Source: Thermodesulfovibrionia bacterium | GTDB taxonomy: Bacteria > Nitrospirota > Thermodesulfovibrionia > UBA6902 | Direction of reading: 5' to 3' | DNA length: 37,032 nt | Assembly: GCA_020053105.1 (NCBI GenBank) | Contig: JAGVNU010000044.1 | Span: 1 to 37,032 of the forward strand | Part shown: positions 23,348 through 31,682 of the stretch, piece by piece | Numbering within the stretch: the stretch's first letter is position 1 | How the letters are laid out: each line of letters starts with the position of its first letter | Program-made: the position numbers and the translations under genes | The notes under the pieces: model-generated | The model's input: the letters and a program-made list of their open reading frames with translations, nothing else | The model's database searches: none | What the model was told of the DNA's origin: nothing

Positions 23348-24610
23348 ATGGAAAAGTTTTTACTCAGAAACATAGAGAACCCCAATTCAGCGGATATTAA
23401 TGAATACGTGAAGGCCGGGGGATATAAGAATTTATCAAAGGCCCTTGCGCTTAGTCCGCAGGACATCATGGATGAAATCAAGAAGTCCGGGCTCAGGGGA
23501 AGGGGAGGAGCGGGCTTTCCCACTGGAATGAAGTGGAGCTTTGCAAAGGCTGATCCGAAATTCCCCAAGTATCTTTTATGCAATGCCGATGAAGGCGAAC
23601 CCGGCACGTTTAAGGACCGGCCTATTCTGGAAAAGAACCCGCACTTATTGATAGAGGGCATGACCATATCAGGATATGTCCTCGGTTCCGAATACGGTTA
23701 TATATACCTGAGGGGTGAATATCCGGCTGCCGCAGACATTCTGAATGCAGCCATCAAACAGGCCTATGAGGCCAATTATCTCGGAGACAATATTAACGGC
23801 AAGGGAATAAAGTTTCATCTTGCCGTGCACCAGGGAGCAGGGGCCTATATATGCGGCGAGGAAACCGCATTGATTGAGTCGATTGAAGGCAAGAAGGGGC
23901 AGCCCCGGAACAAGCCGCCTTTTCCCGTGAATGTCGGGGCCTGGAGCATGCCTACTATTGTTAATAATGTAGAGACACTTTCCAATCTTCCATTACTCAT
24001 TGAGATCGGGGGGGAGGCGTATTCCCATATCGGCAGCAAGGAATGTCCCGGACCCAAGCTGTTCAGTGTAAGCGGTCATGTTAATAAGCCCGGGGTGTAT
24101 GAGCTGCCGATGGGCACGAGCCTTAAAGATATTATTTATAAGCACGCAGGGGGAATCAGAAACGGCGGGAAATTGAAGGCCGTAATCCCGGGAGGTATTT
24201 CTACTCCGGTACTGCCCGCAGATGGTATAGACTGCGCGATGGATTTTGTTGCCATGCCCAAGGCCGGCAGCATGCTTGGTTCCGGCGCGGTAATAGTGAT
24301 GGATGAATCTGTCTGCATGGTCAAGGTGGCTTACAGGGCGCTGAAATTTTTTGAACATGAGTCCTGCGGCAAGTGTGTCCCGTGCAGGGAGGGGACTGAC
24401 TGGCTCAGAAAGGTCCTTGGACGTATTGAAAATGGAAACGGCAAAGAGGGGGACATCGAGCTTCTCACTGATATAACGGGTATTATGCTGGGAAAGACCT
24501 TCTGCCCGCTCGGTGACGGCGCAGCCGGAGTGGTGAACGGAATGATAAAGCACTTCAGGAATGAATTTGAAGAACATATAAAAAATGCAGGATGTGTTTT
24601 AAGCCGATAA
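23348..24610 (+). CDS. nuoF: NADH-quinone oxidoreductase subunit F (51 kDa)
   Basis: This 420-residue protein is the NADH-oxidising subunit with FMN and the N3 4Fe-4S cluster. Visible motifs are GLRGRGGAGFPTGMKW, NADEGEPGTFKDRP, GAGAYICGEETALIESIEG and ESCGKCVPCREGTDW with the later Cys in KTFCPLGDGA. It lacks the thioredoxin-like N-terminus and ferredoxin C-terminus of the paralogue at 9917-11770, so it is a normal complex I NuoF. No strong ribosome binding site precedes ATG 23348, perhaps because a repeat occupies the gap. Confidence 0.96.
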   Translation: MEKFLLRNIENPNSADINEYVKAGGYKNLSKALALSPQDIMDEIKKSGLRGRGGAGFPTGMKWSFAKADPKFPKYLLCNADEGEPGTFKDRPILEKNPHLLIEGMTISGYVLGSEYGYIYLRGEYPAAADILNAAIKQAYEANYLGDNINGKGIKFHLAVHQGAGAYICGEETALIESIEGKKGQPRNKPPFPVNVGAWSMPTIVNNVETLSNLPLLIEIGGEAYSHIGSKECPGPKLFSVSGHVNKPGVYELPMGTSLKDIIYKHAGGIRNGGKLKAVIPGGISTPVLPADGIDCAMDFVAMPKAGSMLGSGAVIVMDESVCMVKVAYRALKFFEHESCGKCVPCREGTDWLRKVLGRIENGNGKEGDIELLTDITGIMLGKTFCPLGDGAAGVVNGMIKHFRNEFEEHIKNAGCVLSR

Positions 24611-24642
24611 TAGCAGCTTACATCTAAGAACTGATAACGAAT

Positions 24643-27207
24643 ATGATAACTCTGACAATAAATGAAAAAGAAGTATCACTGGACAAGCCGGTAAGCGTGC
24701 TTGAAGCGGCCCGGCAGGCCGGGATAAAGATCCCCACCCTGTGCTGGCATGAGGCCCTTAAACCGTACGGGGGCTGCAGGCTGTGTGTGGTCGAAGTGGA
24801 GAGGATGCCGAGATTGCAGACCGCGTGCACCCTGATGGCTGCGGACGGCATGGTGGTGAAAACAGAATCCGAAACCATCTCCAAGGTCAGGCGCGGCATA
24901 CTGGAATTGCTGCTTATTAATCATCCGCTGGACTGCCCGTACTGTGACAAGGCCGGAGAGTGTGAATTGCAGGACCTCGTCAATAAATACGGCCCGACTG
25001 TCGGCAGATATAAAGAAGAAAAAAGAAAGGTGCCCGAAAGCCACAAGGACCAGATCTTTGCAAGGAACATGGAAAGATGCGTTGTCTGCACAAGGTGCGT
25101 GAGAATGTGCAATGATCAGCAGGGCGCTTCAGCGATTTCAATTATGGGGAGGGGTGACCATTCAAGGATGGAGCCTTTCTCTGCTGCTTCATTTAACTGC
25201 GAATATTGCGGCAACTGCCTCACGGTCTGCCCTGTCGGAGCTATCCTGAGCCGTTTATATATGCACAGTTTCAGGCCGTGGCAGGTTGACAGCGAGGTAG
25301 AGACGATCTGTTCATATTGCGGGGTAGGGTGCTCTCTTGTGGTGCAGGTCCGGGACGATTCCATTAAGCGTGTCATCCCCAAAATAGGTCTTGGCGTAAA
25401 CAAAGGGCTTTTGTGTTCAAGGGGCCGGTTTGGTTATGAATACATAAACAGTCAGGACAGGCTGAAGACCCCGCTTGTCAGGAAAAACGGCGTTCTTGAG
25501 CAGAGCACGTGGAGCGAGGCGTTAGATCTTGTAGCTGAAAGATTATCGTCGATCAAAAAAACCGAAGGCGGTCCTGCTATTGCCGGTATCGCGTCTCCCC
25601 GGTGCTCTAATGAAGACAATTATGTATTTCAGAAATTTATAAGGATGGCCTGCGGCTCAAATAATATCGATTCAATTTCAAGGACCGGTTATGCCGCGGC
25701 GCAGAAATATTTTGAGGAACTGCTTGGCCAGGGCATAACAACAAATATGATAGAGGGCCTGAAAAACTCGGAGGTAATATTTGTTGTGGGCGGCGATCCG
25801 ACTGCTGTGAATCCCATTCTCGGACTTTCCATTCGCGAGGCATCAAGGCGCGGGGCCAAAATAATAGTCCTGGGTAATGCCAAAGGTCTTGAGAGATTCA
25901 AGACCCTGCAGGTCGTGCCCCCGGTATTCAAAGATGCGGAGGTCCTTGAGCAGTTGTTAGTCAGTATTTCCAATGCCAGGGGCGTGCGCGGAGAAAAACT
26001 CGACGTGGATAAAGGCATCCGCGCTCTCTCTGATAAAAATTCCGGCAATATGGATATCGAAGGGTTTGAGGAGCTTAAACAGGCTCTGCTGAACAGTCCT
26101 TCCACTTCCATTGTCTTCGGCATGGACCTTGTTCAGCGTACCAATGGTCACCGTGCCATATTCGCAGCTGCAGGTCTTACCTATCTGCTTGAAGCGCGGC
26201 TTTATCTCCTGTCGGACAGACCGAATGAGCAGGGCCTCATTGACGCAGGCTGCGTGCCTGAGATGCTGCCGGGCGGGAGGCCGCTGAACATTCATGACTT
26301 CAAGAGGAAATTTGAAACCGAGTGGGGAGGCCCTATTCCTGATGAAGACGGGAAGACCCTGTTTGAAATAATCGAGGGCGCCGGGAAAAAGAGCATAAAG
26401 GCGTTATATATAATGGGCGAAAATCCCGTGTTTAATCTTCCGGACGGCACTTATGTTAAAAACGCTTTGCAGTCCCTCGACTTTCTCGTAGTGCAGGACA
26501 TCTTCCTTACCGAGACGGCCAGGATGGCTGATGTTGTATTGCCGGCGAGAGGGTGGACCGAGAAGACCGGCACTTATACTAACCTTGAGCGCAGGATACA
26601 GCTTCAGAAGAAGGCCGTAAATACAGCTTCCGGTATGGAAGACTGGAAGATCATATCAGAGATTTCAGTCAAGATGGGATATAAAATGGCCTATTCAGAC
26701 GCGGAAAATATCATGGATGAGATCGCAATGGTCTCCCCGCTTTACAGGGACTTGACTTACAGGGAAATAGGCAAAGGCAATTGCCTGTGGCCGTATCACG
26801 GTGAACCTTTAAGGGGGGAAATACACGAGCTGCCGGCAATGGTTGACACGGCAAACGTTTACAATGCGGAATTCTATCTGACTCTTGAGAAACCTCTTTT
26901 CCATTCCGGGACCCTTTCAAGAAGGTCTCCGGCTCTTATGAAAATCTGTCCGGAGCCGACGCTTAAAATGAGCTGGGCAGCTGCCCAAAAGCTGGGACTT
27001 CAGGATGGGGACAGGGCACAGGTTTTAACTGCCGCAGGCAGCAGCGAGGCGCCGGTCACAATTGATGATTCCATAAAAGATAATAAGGTTTTATTGAGCA
27101 ATAATTTCGAAGGGAAAGGCCTGTTTGATTTATTAACTTATAAACTGGACCCTGTTACCAGGGCGCCCGGCATAGAGGGGTGCGAGGTAAGGATAATAAA
27201 AACATAG
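24643..27207 (+). CDS. nuoG: NADH-quinone oxidoreductase subunit G
   Basis: This 854-residue protein has the 2Fe-2S N1b motif (LCWHEALKPYGGCRLC), the His-ligated N5 motif HPLDCPYCDKAGEC, two 4Fe-4S motifs (CVVCTRCVRMC, CEYCGNCLTVCP), the N7 motif CSYCGVGC and a long molybdopterin-type fold. At the Mo-ligand position it reads NNIDSISRTGYA, with Gly instead of Cys/Sec, as expected for a non-catalytic NuoG. It is clearly paralogous to the protein at 7470-9920, with shared SPRC-TNEDNY and GSNNIDS stretches. It carries electrons from NuoEF to NuoI. Confidence 0.95.
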   Translation: MITLTINEKEVSLDKPVSVLEAARQAGIKIPTLCWHEALKPYGGCRLCVVEVERMPRLQTACTLMAADGMVVKTESETISKVRRGILELLLINHPLDCPYCDKAGECELQDLVNKYGPTVGRYKEEKRKVPESHKDQIFARNMERCVVCTRCVRMCNDQQGASAISIMGRGDHSRMEPFSAASFNCEYCGNCLTVCPVGAILSRLYMHSFRPWQVDSEVETICSYCGVGCSLVVQVRDDSIKRVIPKIGLGVNKGLLCSRGRFGYEYINSQDRLKTPLVRKNGVLEQSTWSEALDLVAERLSSIKKTEGGPAIAGIASPRCSNEDNYVFQKFIRMACGSNNIDSISRTGYAAAQKYFEELLGQGITTNMIEGLKNSEVIFVVGGDPTAVNPILGLSIREASRRGAKIIVLGNAKGLERFKTLQVVPPVFKDAEVLEQLLVSISNARGVRGEKLDVDKGIRALSDKNSGNMDIEGFEELKQALLNSPSTSIVFGMDLVQRTNGHRAIFAAAGLTYLLEARLYLLSDRPNEQGLIDAGCVPEMLPGGRPLNIHDFKRKFETEWGGPIPDEDGKTLFEIIEGAGKKSIKALYIMGENPVFNLPDGTYVKNALQSLDFLVVQDIFLTETARMADVVLPARGWTEKTGTYTNLERRIQLQKKAVNTASGMEDWKIISEISVKMGYKMAYSDAENIMDEIAMVSPLYRDLTYREIGKGNCLWPYHGEPLRGEIHELPAMVDTANVYNAEFYLTLEKPLFHSGTLSRRSPALMKICPEPTLKMSWAAAQKLGLQDGDRAQVLTAAGSSEAPVTIDDSIKDNKVLLSNNFEGKGLFDLLTYKLDPVTRAPGIEGCEVRIIKT

Positions 27208-27216
27208 GATGAGATC

Positions 27217-28194
27217 ATGAGCATAAACGGCATATTGTGGATTTTGATCAAGACTATCAGTGTGGTCGCGGTATTTCTTATTCATGTGATGTTTGTCCAG
27301 TTATTTGAACGCAAGGCAATTGCCCACATGCAATCGAGGATGGGGCCTATGAGGGTCGGCTGGCACGGCGTTCTCCAGCCGATTGCGGACTCGATTAAAT
27401 TATTTTTCAAGGAGGATATTATCCCGTCAAGCGCGGACAAACCGATATTTTTTATAGCGCCTATTATCGGGGTCATCGCCGCAGTCTCTTCGCTTGCAGT
27501 TATCCCGCTGTGGGAGGGTTTTTCAATCGCCAATCTTAATATAGGCATATTATACGTTCTGGCATTGTCTTCAGTCGGGGCCTACGCGGTTATCCTCGGC
27601 GGCTGGGCCTCCAATTCAAAATATTCCTTCCTCGGAGGGCTAAGGTCTTCAGCGCAGGTCATCAGCTATGAAATCTCTATGGGGTTAAGCCTTGTCGGGG
27701 TAATGATGCTGGCAGGCAGCACGAACCTTTCCGACATAGTAAGCGCGCAGGAAGGACGCTGGTTTGTTGTCCCTCAGATATTGGGCTTTGCCATATTTTT
27801 CATATCAGCGCTTGCTGAGACAAACAGGGTGCCTTTTGACTTGCCTGAGGCCGAGACCGAGCTTGTATCAGGTTTTGCCACTGAATACAGCGGGATGCGC
27901 TGGGCGCTCTTTTTCATGGCTGAATACGCGGGCATGTTTGTGATGTCGGCCCTTGCTGTAATATGCTTTTTCGGCGGTTGGAGCGGACCCGGGTTCTGGA
28001 TTTTTGCGAGTGTCCCGCCGGTCATATGGTTTTTAATAAAGGTCTATGCGTTCATCTTTCTTTATTTCTGGATAAGGGCCACGCTCCCCAGATACAGATA
28101 TGACCAGCTCATGAGACTGGGCTGGAAGATATTTATCCCGGTGGCGCTGGCGAATATTGTCTTGACCGGACTGGTGAAAATATTATGGAAATAA
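27217..28194 (+). CDS. nuoH: NADH-quinone oxidoreductase subunit H
   Basis: This 325-residue membrane protein has about eight helices and NuoH signatures: FERKAIAHMQSRMGPMRVGW near the N-terminus, QPIADSIKLFFKEDI, ALAETNRVPFDLPEAETELV with its acidic residues, and RATLPRYRYDQLMRLGWKI. It forms the quinone-channel part of the membrane arm. A GGATGAG ribosome binding site precedes ATG 27217. Confidence 0.96.
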   Translation: MSINGILWILIKTISVVAVFLIHVMFVQLFERKAIAHMQSRMGPMRVGWHGVLQPIADSIKLFFKEDIIPSSADKPIFFIAPIIGVIAAVSSLAVIPLWEGFSIANLNIGILYVLALSSVGAYAVILGGWASNSKYSFLGGLRSSAQVISYEISMGLSLVGVMMLAGSTNLSDIVSAQEGRWFVVPQILGFAIFFISALAETNRVPFDLPEAETELVSGFATEYSGMRWALFFMAEYAGMFVMSALAVICFFGGWSGPGFWIFASVPPVIWFLIKVYAFIFLYFWIRATLPRYRYDQLMRLGWKIFIPVALANIVLTGLVKILWK

Positions 28195-28215
28195 TTGGGA
28201 GAGATAAATAATAAA

Positions 28216-28776
28216 ATGACTGCCAATGAATTAATCAAGAAAGTATTCTTCTTCGAAATCCTGCAGGGGCTTGCCTTAACATTTAAGCACATGGTGTCCC
28301 CGTCGGTGACAAGGCAGTACCCGACCGAAAAGAGAGAGCCTGTTCCCGGTTCACGGGGACTTCACGCGCTGGTCAGGGATTCCGCAACGGGGAAGGAAAA
28401 GTGTGTGGGCTGCGGACTCTGCGCTGCAATGTGTCCATCTCAGTGCATACATATTTACACTAGCGAAGGAGACGACCACAAGAAGGTTGTCGACAGATAC
28501 GAGGTTGAGGTCTTGCGCTGCGTATTTTGCGCCTTATGTGTTGAGGCATGTCCGTTCGGCGCCCTGGCGCTCTCGGAGGTTTTTGAATATTCGGGTTACA
28601 CGAGAGAGGAATTTTACTATACAAAAGAGAGGCTTTTAGAGAACTGGGACAAAAACATGGCAGGAGAAAAGGGCAGGGTATATTTCGAGAAGTTCTGGAG
28701 GCCGAAGGCCGTTGATTTTGCAGCTCCCGGACCAGTTAAATCAGAAGCTAAATCAGAAGAGAGGAAGTCCGTATGA
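28216..28776 (+). CDS. nuoI: NADH-quinone oxidoreductase subunit I (8Fe-8S)
   Basis: This protein of about 186 residues has two 4Fe-4S motifs, CVGCGLCAAMCPSQC and CVFCALCVEACPFGA (clusters N6a and N6b), after the family stretch GLALTFKHM. I placed the start at ATG 28216. The alternative is TTG 28195, directly after the nuoH stop, but GGGAGAG lies between the two. A Lys/Ala-rich tail of about 25 residues follows the domain. The gene overlaps nuoJ by 4 bases (ATGA). Confidence 0.93.
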   Translation: MTANELIKKVFFFEILQGLALTFKHMVSPSVTRQYPTEKREPVPGSRGLHALVRDSATGKEKCVGCGLCAAMCPSQCIHIYTSEGDDHKKVVDRYEVEVLRCVFCALCVEACPFGALALSEVFEYSGYTREEFYYTKERLLENWDKNMAGEKGRVYFEKFWRPKAVDFAAPGPVKSEAKSEERKSV

Positions 28777-29288
28777 CGCTGCCGCAATTGTTTTTTGCAT
28801 ATTTCGCAACGGCAATGACAACCCTGTCGCTGCTCGTGGTGACCAGGAAAAATCCCGTGCACAGCGTCATGTGGATGCTGGTGCTTTTTATTCATATCGC
28901 CGGTCTATATCTTTTTTTGAACGCCGAGTTCCTGGCAGCGATACAGATCATTGTCTACGCGGGGGCGATCCTTGTGTTATTTTTGTTTGTCATCATGATG
29001 CTGAACCTGAGAAAAGAGGAGACGGTCAAGAAGTATCAGGCCCAGTGGCCTCTCGGCGCCGGCATAGGGATAATACTGGCGGTGTTTCTGGTGTCAATAC
29101 TGGGGAAAATAACAGTGCTTCCGGCCCTTGGAAAATATTCTATAGAGGCAATAAAATCCGAAGGCAGCATGATGACTATAGGAAAGGTTTTATATACGGA
29201 ATATCTTCTGCCTTTTGAAGTAGCGTCTATTGTGCTCCTCGTGGCCATCATAGGAGCAGTGGTGCTGGCGAAGAAGAGGATTGAATGA
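28773..29288 (+). CDS. nuoJ: NADH-quinone oxidoreductase subunit J
   Basis: This 171-residue protein has five hydrophobic segments and the NuoJ signatures LYLFLNAEFLAAIQIIVYAGAI (quoted in part), VLFLFVIMMLNL, and VASIVLLVAIIGAVVLAKK at the C-terminus. It is part of the proton-transferring membrane arm, paired with NuoK. It is translationally coupled to nuoI. Confidence 0.95.
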   Translation: MTLPQLFFAYFATAMTTLSLLVVTRKNPVHSVMWMLVLFIHIAGLYLFLNAEFLAAIQIIVYAGAILVLFLFVIMMLNLRKEETVKKYQAQWPLGAGIGIILAVFLVSILGKITVLPALGKYSIEAIKSEGSMMTIGKVLYTEYLLPFEVASIVLLVAIIGAVVLAKKRIE

Positions 29289-29290
29289 AT

Positions 29291-29323
29291 AACTGTTCAA
29301 ACAGTTTGAGCGGCCTGGACCGC
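29291..29323. repeat. Inverted repeats between nuoJ and nuoK sharing a 13-mer with 2918-2930
   Basis: AACTGTT-CA-AACAGTT (29291-29306) is a perfect short hairpin, followed by GCGG-CCTGGA-CCGC (29310-29323), a second. The 13-mer GTTCAAACAGTTT is identical to part of the palindrome downstream of archease. Confidence 0.6.
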
Positions 29324-29341
29324 TTTTTCAGGAGGTTTTAA

Positions 29342-29644
29342 TTGGTCCCATTAAGCTGGTACATAGTCTTAAGCGCGGTGATGTTCAGCATCGGCGTCTT
29401 TGGTTTTCTTGCAAGGCGCAATCTGCTGATTATTTTCATATCCATAGAGCTCATGCTGAATTCCGTTAACATCAGCCTTGTGGCCTTCAGCCATTACCTG
29501 CAGTCCATGAGGGGGCAGATACTGGTCTTTTTTGTTATTACCGTTGCAGCAGCCGAGGCAGCGATCGGTCTGGCGATATTGATCGCATATTATAAAAACA
29601 ATCCCACGATCAAGGTGGATGAGATTAACTTATTAAAAGGATGA
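29342..29644 (+). CDS. nuoK: NADH-quinone oxidoreductase subunit K
   Basis: This 100-residue protein has three membrane helices, with the conserved Glu residues in [18 protein letters not shown] and [15 protein letters not shown] that belong to the proton path. The start is TTG 29342, chosen because AGGAGG (29330-29335) sits 6 bases upstream and the resulting N-terminus has family length. No ATG fits. Confidence 0.95.
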   Translation: MVPLSWYIVLSAVMFSIGVFGFLARRNLLIIFISIELMLNSVNISLVAFSHYLQSMRGQILVFFVITVAAAEAAIGLAILIAYYKNNPTIKVDEINLLKG

Positions 29645-29648
29645 AGAT

Positions 29649-29676
29649 GTAAGGGCGCATTGCAATACGCCCCTAC
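29649..29676. repeat. GTAGGGGCG-type palindromic repeat between nuoK and nuoL
   Basis: GTAAGGGCG and CGCCCCTAC flank CATTGCAATA, with one mismatch in the arms. The nuoL ribosome binding site GGAG begins right after it. Confidence 0.7.
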
Positions 29677-29687
29677 GGAGATGAAAA

Positions 29688-31622
29688 ATGCTGAAATATA
29701 CACTGATACCATTACTCCCGTTTATATCATTCCTTATCAACATCCTGTTCGGGCGTAATTATATCAAGGACAAGGCCCACTGGATTGCCGTGCCTGCTGT
29801 GGCAGGGTCGTTTATCCTTGCTGTCAGCGCTTTTTTTGATGTGCTGGGCGGGCATGACGTAAACGTGAATATCTACAGCTGGATCGTGTCCGGTGATTTT
29901 AATGTTTCTGTGGGCTTCCTGATTGATCAGCTCTCGGCGATAATGCTTATTGTCGTTACATCCATAAGCACGCTTATCTTTATTTATTCTATAGGCTACA
30001 TGCACGGAGACCCAGGTTATTACCGGTTCTTTGCCTACCTGAGCCTGTTCGTGTTTTCAATGCTCATGCTGGTCATGGGCAATAATTTCCTGGTCATGTA
30101 TTTCGGCTGGGAGGCGGTCGGCCTCTGTTCATATTTTCTTATCGGCTTCTGGTTTCACAAAAAGTCAGCGAGTGATGCCGGGAAGAAGGCTTTCATCGTC
30201 AACAGGTTCGGAGACTTTGGTTTCGGACTTGGCGTGATCCTTATTTATCTCACCTTCGGCAGTCTTGAATTTATGCAGGTCTTTGATAAGGCGGGAAGCA
30301 TTGCAGGACAGACCATTAATATACTGGGTAACGACGTTAACCTGATTACCCTCATATGCCTGCTGCTTTTCTGCGGCGCGGTCGGGAAATCGGCCCAGCT
30401 GCCGCTGCATGTCTGGCTTCCTGACGCAATGGAAGGCCCGACTCCTGTGTCTGCTTTGATTCATGCCGCAACAATGGTTACTGCCGGAGTGTTTATGGTG
30501 GCCCGCTGCAATCCTCTTTTCAGTATGTCTCCGGTTGCCATGAATACAGTCGCTATAACGGGAGGCCTGACCGCAATATTTGCGGCAACTATCGCGCTTG
30601 TGCAGAACGACATAAAACGGGTCATAGCTTATTCAACTGTCAGCCAGCTCGGATACATGTTCCTCGCCCTCGGCGTAGGGGCATACTCTGCCGGAATATT
30701 TCATCTTTATACACATGCATATTTCAAGGCGCTGCTCTTTCTCGGTTCAGGAAGTGTGATCCATGCACTTCATCATGCCGGTCATCATGATGAGCAGAAC
30801 ATGCAGAAGATGGGCGGACTGAAAAAATACATGCCCATAACGTACAAGGTGTTCATCCTGGCCACGTTGAGCATCACCGGCATTCCGTTCTTCTCAGGCT
30901 TTTTCAGCAAGGACGAAATCCTCTGGAGGGCCTACCAGGGCGGGGACCTCGGCAAGTTCCTCTGGCTGCTTGCCGCCCTTGCGGCGCTTTTGACCGCCTT
31001 TTATTCCTGGAGATTGATATTCCTCACCTTCCACGGCACGTTCCGGGGGTCACATGAGCATGAGCATCACATCCATGAATCACCGCCGGTGATTACCGTG
31101 CCGCTTATGTTTCTTGCCTTCGGCGCGGTGTTTGCGGGCTATGTCGGTATCCCCCCGATCTTTCTGGAACACGGGGACAGGATCGGAGAATTCCTTGCGC
31201 CTGTGCTCGGGCATCCGGCAGGGCACGGCACTCATGCCGAGGAAATATTTGTAATACTGGTTTCCATAGCCGTGGCTGTCCTGGGATGGATGGTTGCTTA
31301 TAACATGTATATTAAAAATACCGGGCTGCCGCAAAAGTTGCAGGACAGGTTCGCGCCGGTTCATAAGCTCTTGTTCAACAAATACTATATCGATGAACTC
31401 TATAGCAAGACATTGGTCCAGCCCATGCTTAAGGCCTCGGACAAGATCATTCTCGGATTTGACACATATATTATTGAAGGGATCGTTAACGGCGTACCCA
31501 ACTTAATCGGCGCCTTCGGAAGAAAATTCAGAGAGGTCCAGACCGGCATGCTGTCCAACTATGCCCTTGTTATGGCGATAGGCGCGGTGTGTATAGTCGG
31601 TATATGGGTTTTCCTGAAATAG
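29688..31622 (+). CDS. nuoL: NADH-quinone oxidoreductase subunit L
   Basis: This 644-residue antiporter-like subunit has the Proton_antipo domain: FGWEAVGLCSYFLIGFW with the key Glu, LPLHVWLPDAMEGPTPVSAL, IHAATMVTAGVF and DIKRVIAYSTVSQLGYM with the conserved Lys. It has about 16 membrane segments, with the lateral helix and anchor near the C-terminus (VHKLLFNKYYIDELY). A His-rich stretch (HEHEHHIH) lies in a late loop. CGGAG precedes ATG 29688. It is the distal proton pump of complex I. Confidence 0.96.
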   Translation: MLKYTLIPLLPFISFLINILFGRNYIKDKAHWIAVPAVAGSFILAVSAFFDVLGGHDVNVNIYSWIVSGDFNVSVGFLIDQLSAIMLIVVTSISTLIFIYSIGYMHGDPGYYRFFAYLSLFVFSMLMLVMGNNFLVMYFGWEAVGLCSYFLIGFWFHKKSASDAGKKAFIVNRFGDFGFGLGVILIYLTFGSLEFMQVFDKAGSIAGQTINILGNDVNLITLICLLLFCGAVGKSAQLPLHVWLPDAMEGPTPVSALIHAATMVTAGVFMVARCNPLFSMSPVAMNTVAITGGLTAIFAATIALVQNDIKRVIAYSTVSQLGYMFLALGVGAYSAGIFHLYTHAYFKALLFLGSGSVIHALHHAGHHDEQNMQKMGGLKKYMPITYKVFILATLSITGIPFFSGFFSKDEILWRAYQGGDLGKFLWLLAALAALLTAFYSWRLIFLTFHGTFRGSHEHEHHIHESPPVITVPLMFLAFGAVFAGYVGIPPIFLEHGDRIGEFLAPVLGHPAGHGTHAEEIFVILVSIAVAVLGWMVAYNMYIKNTGLPQKLQDRFAPVHKLLFNKYYIDELYSKTLVQPMLKASDKIILGFDTYIIEGIVNGVPNLIGAFGRKFREVQTGMLSNYALVMAIGAVCIVGIWVFLK

Positions 31623-31682
31623 AATTTATATGAGCCACGTGAACAAAGCAGGAAAGTCAGTGGCAGAAAGAAATAAGGAACA

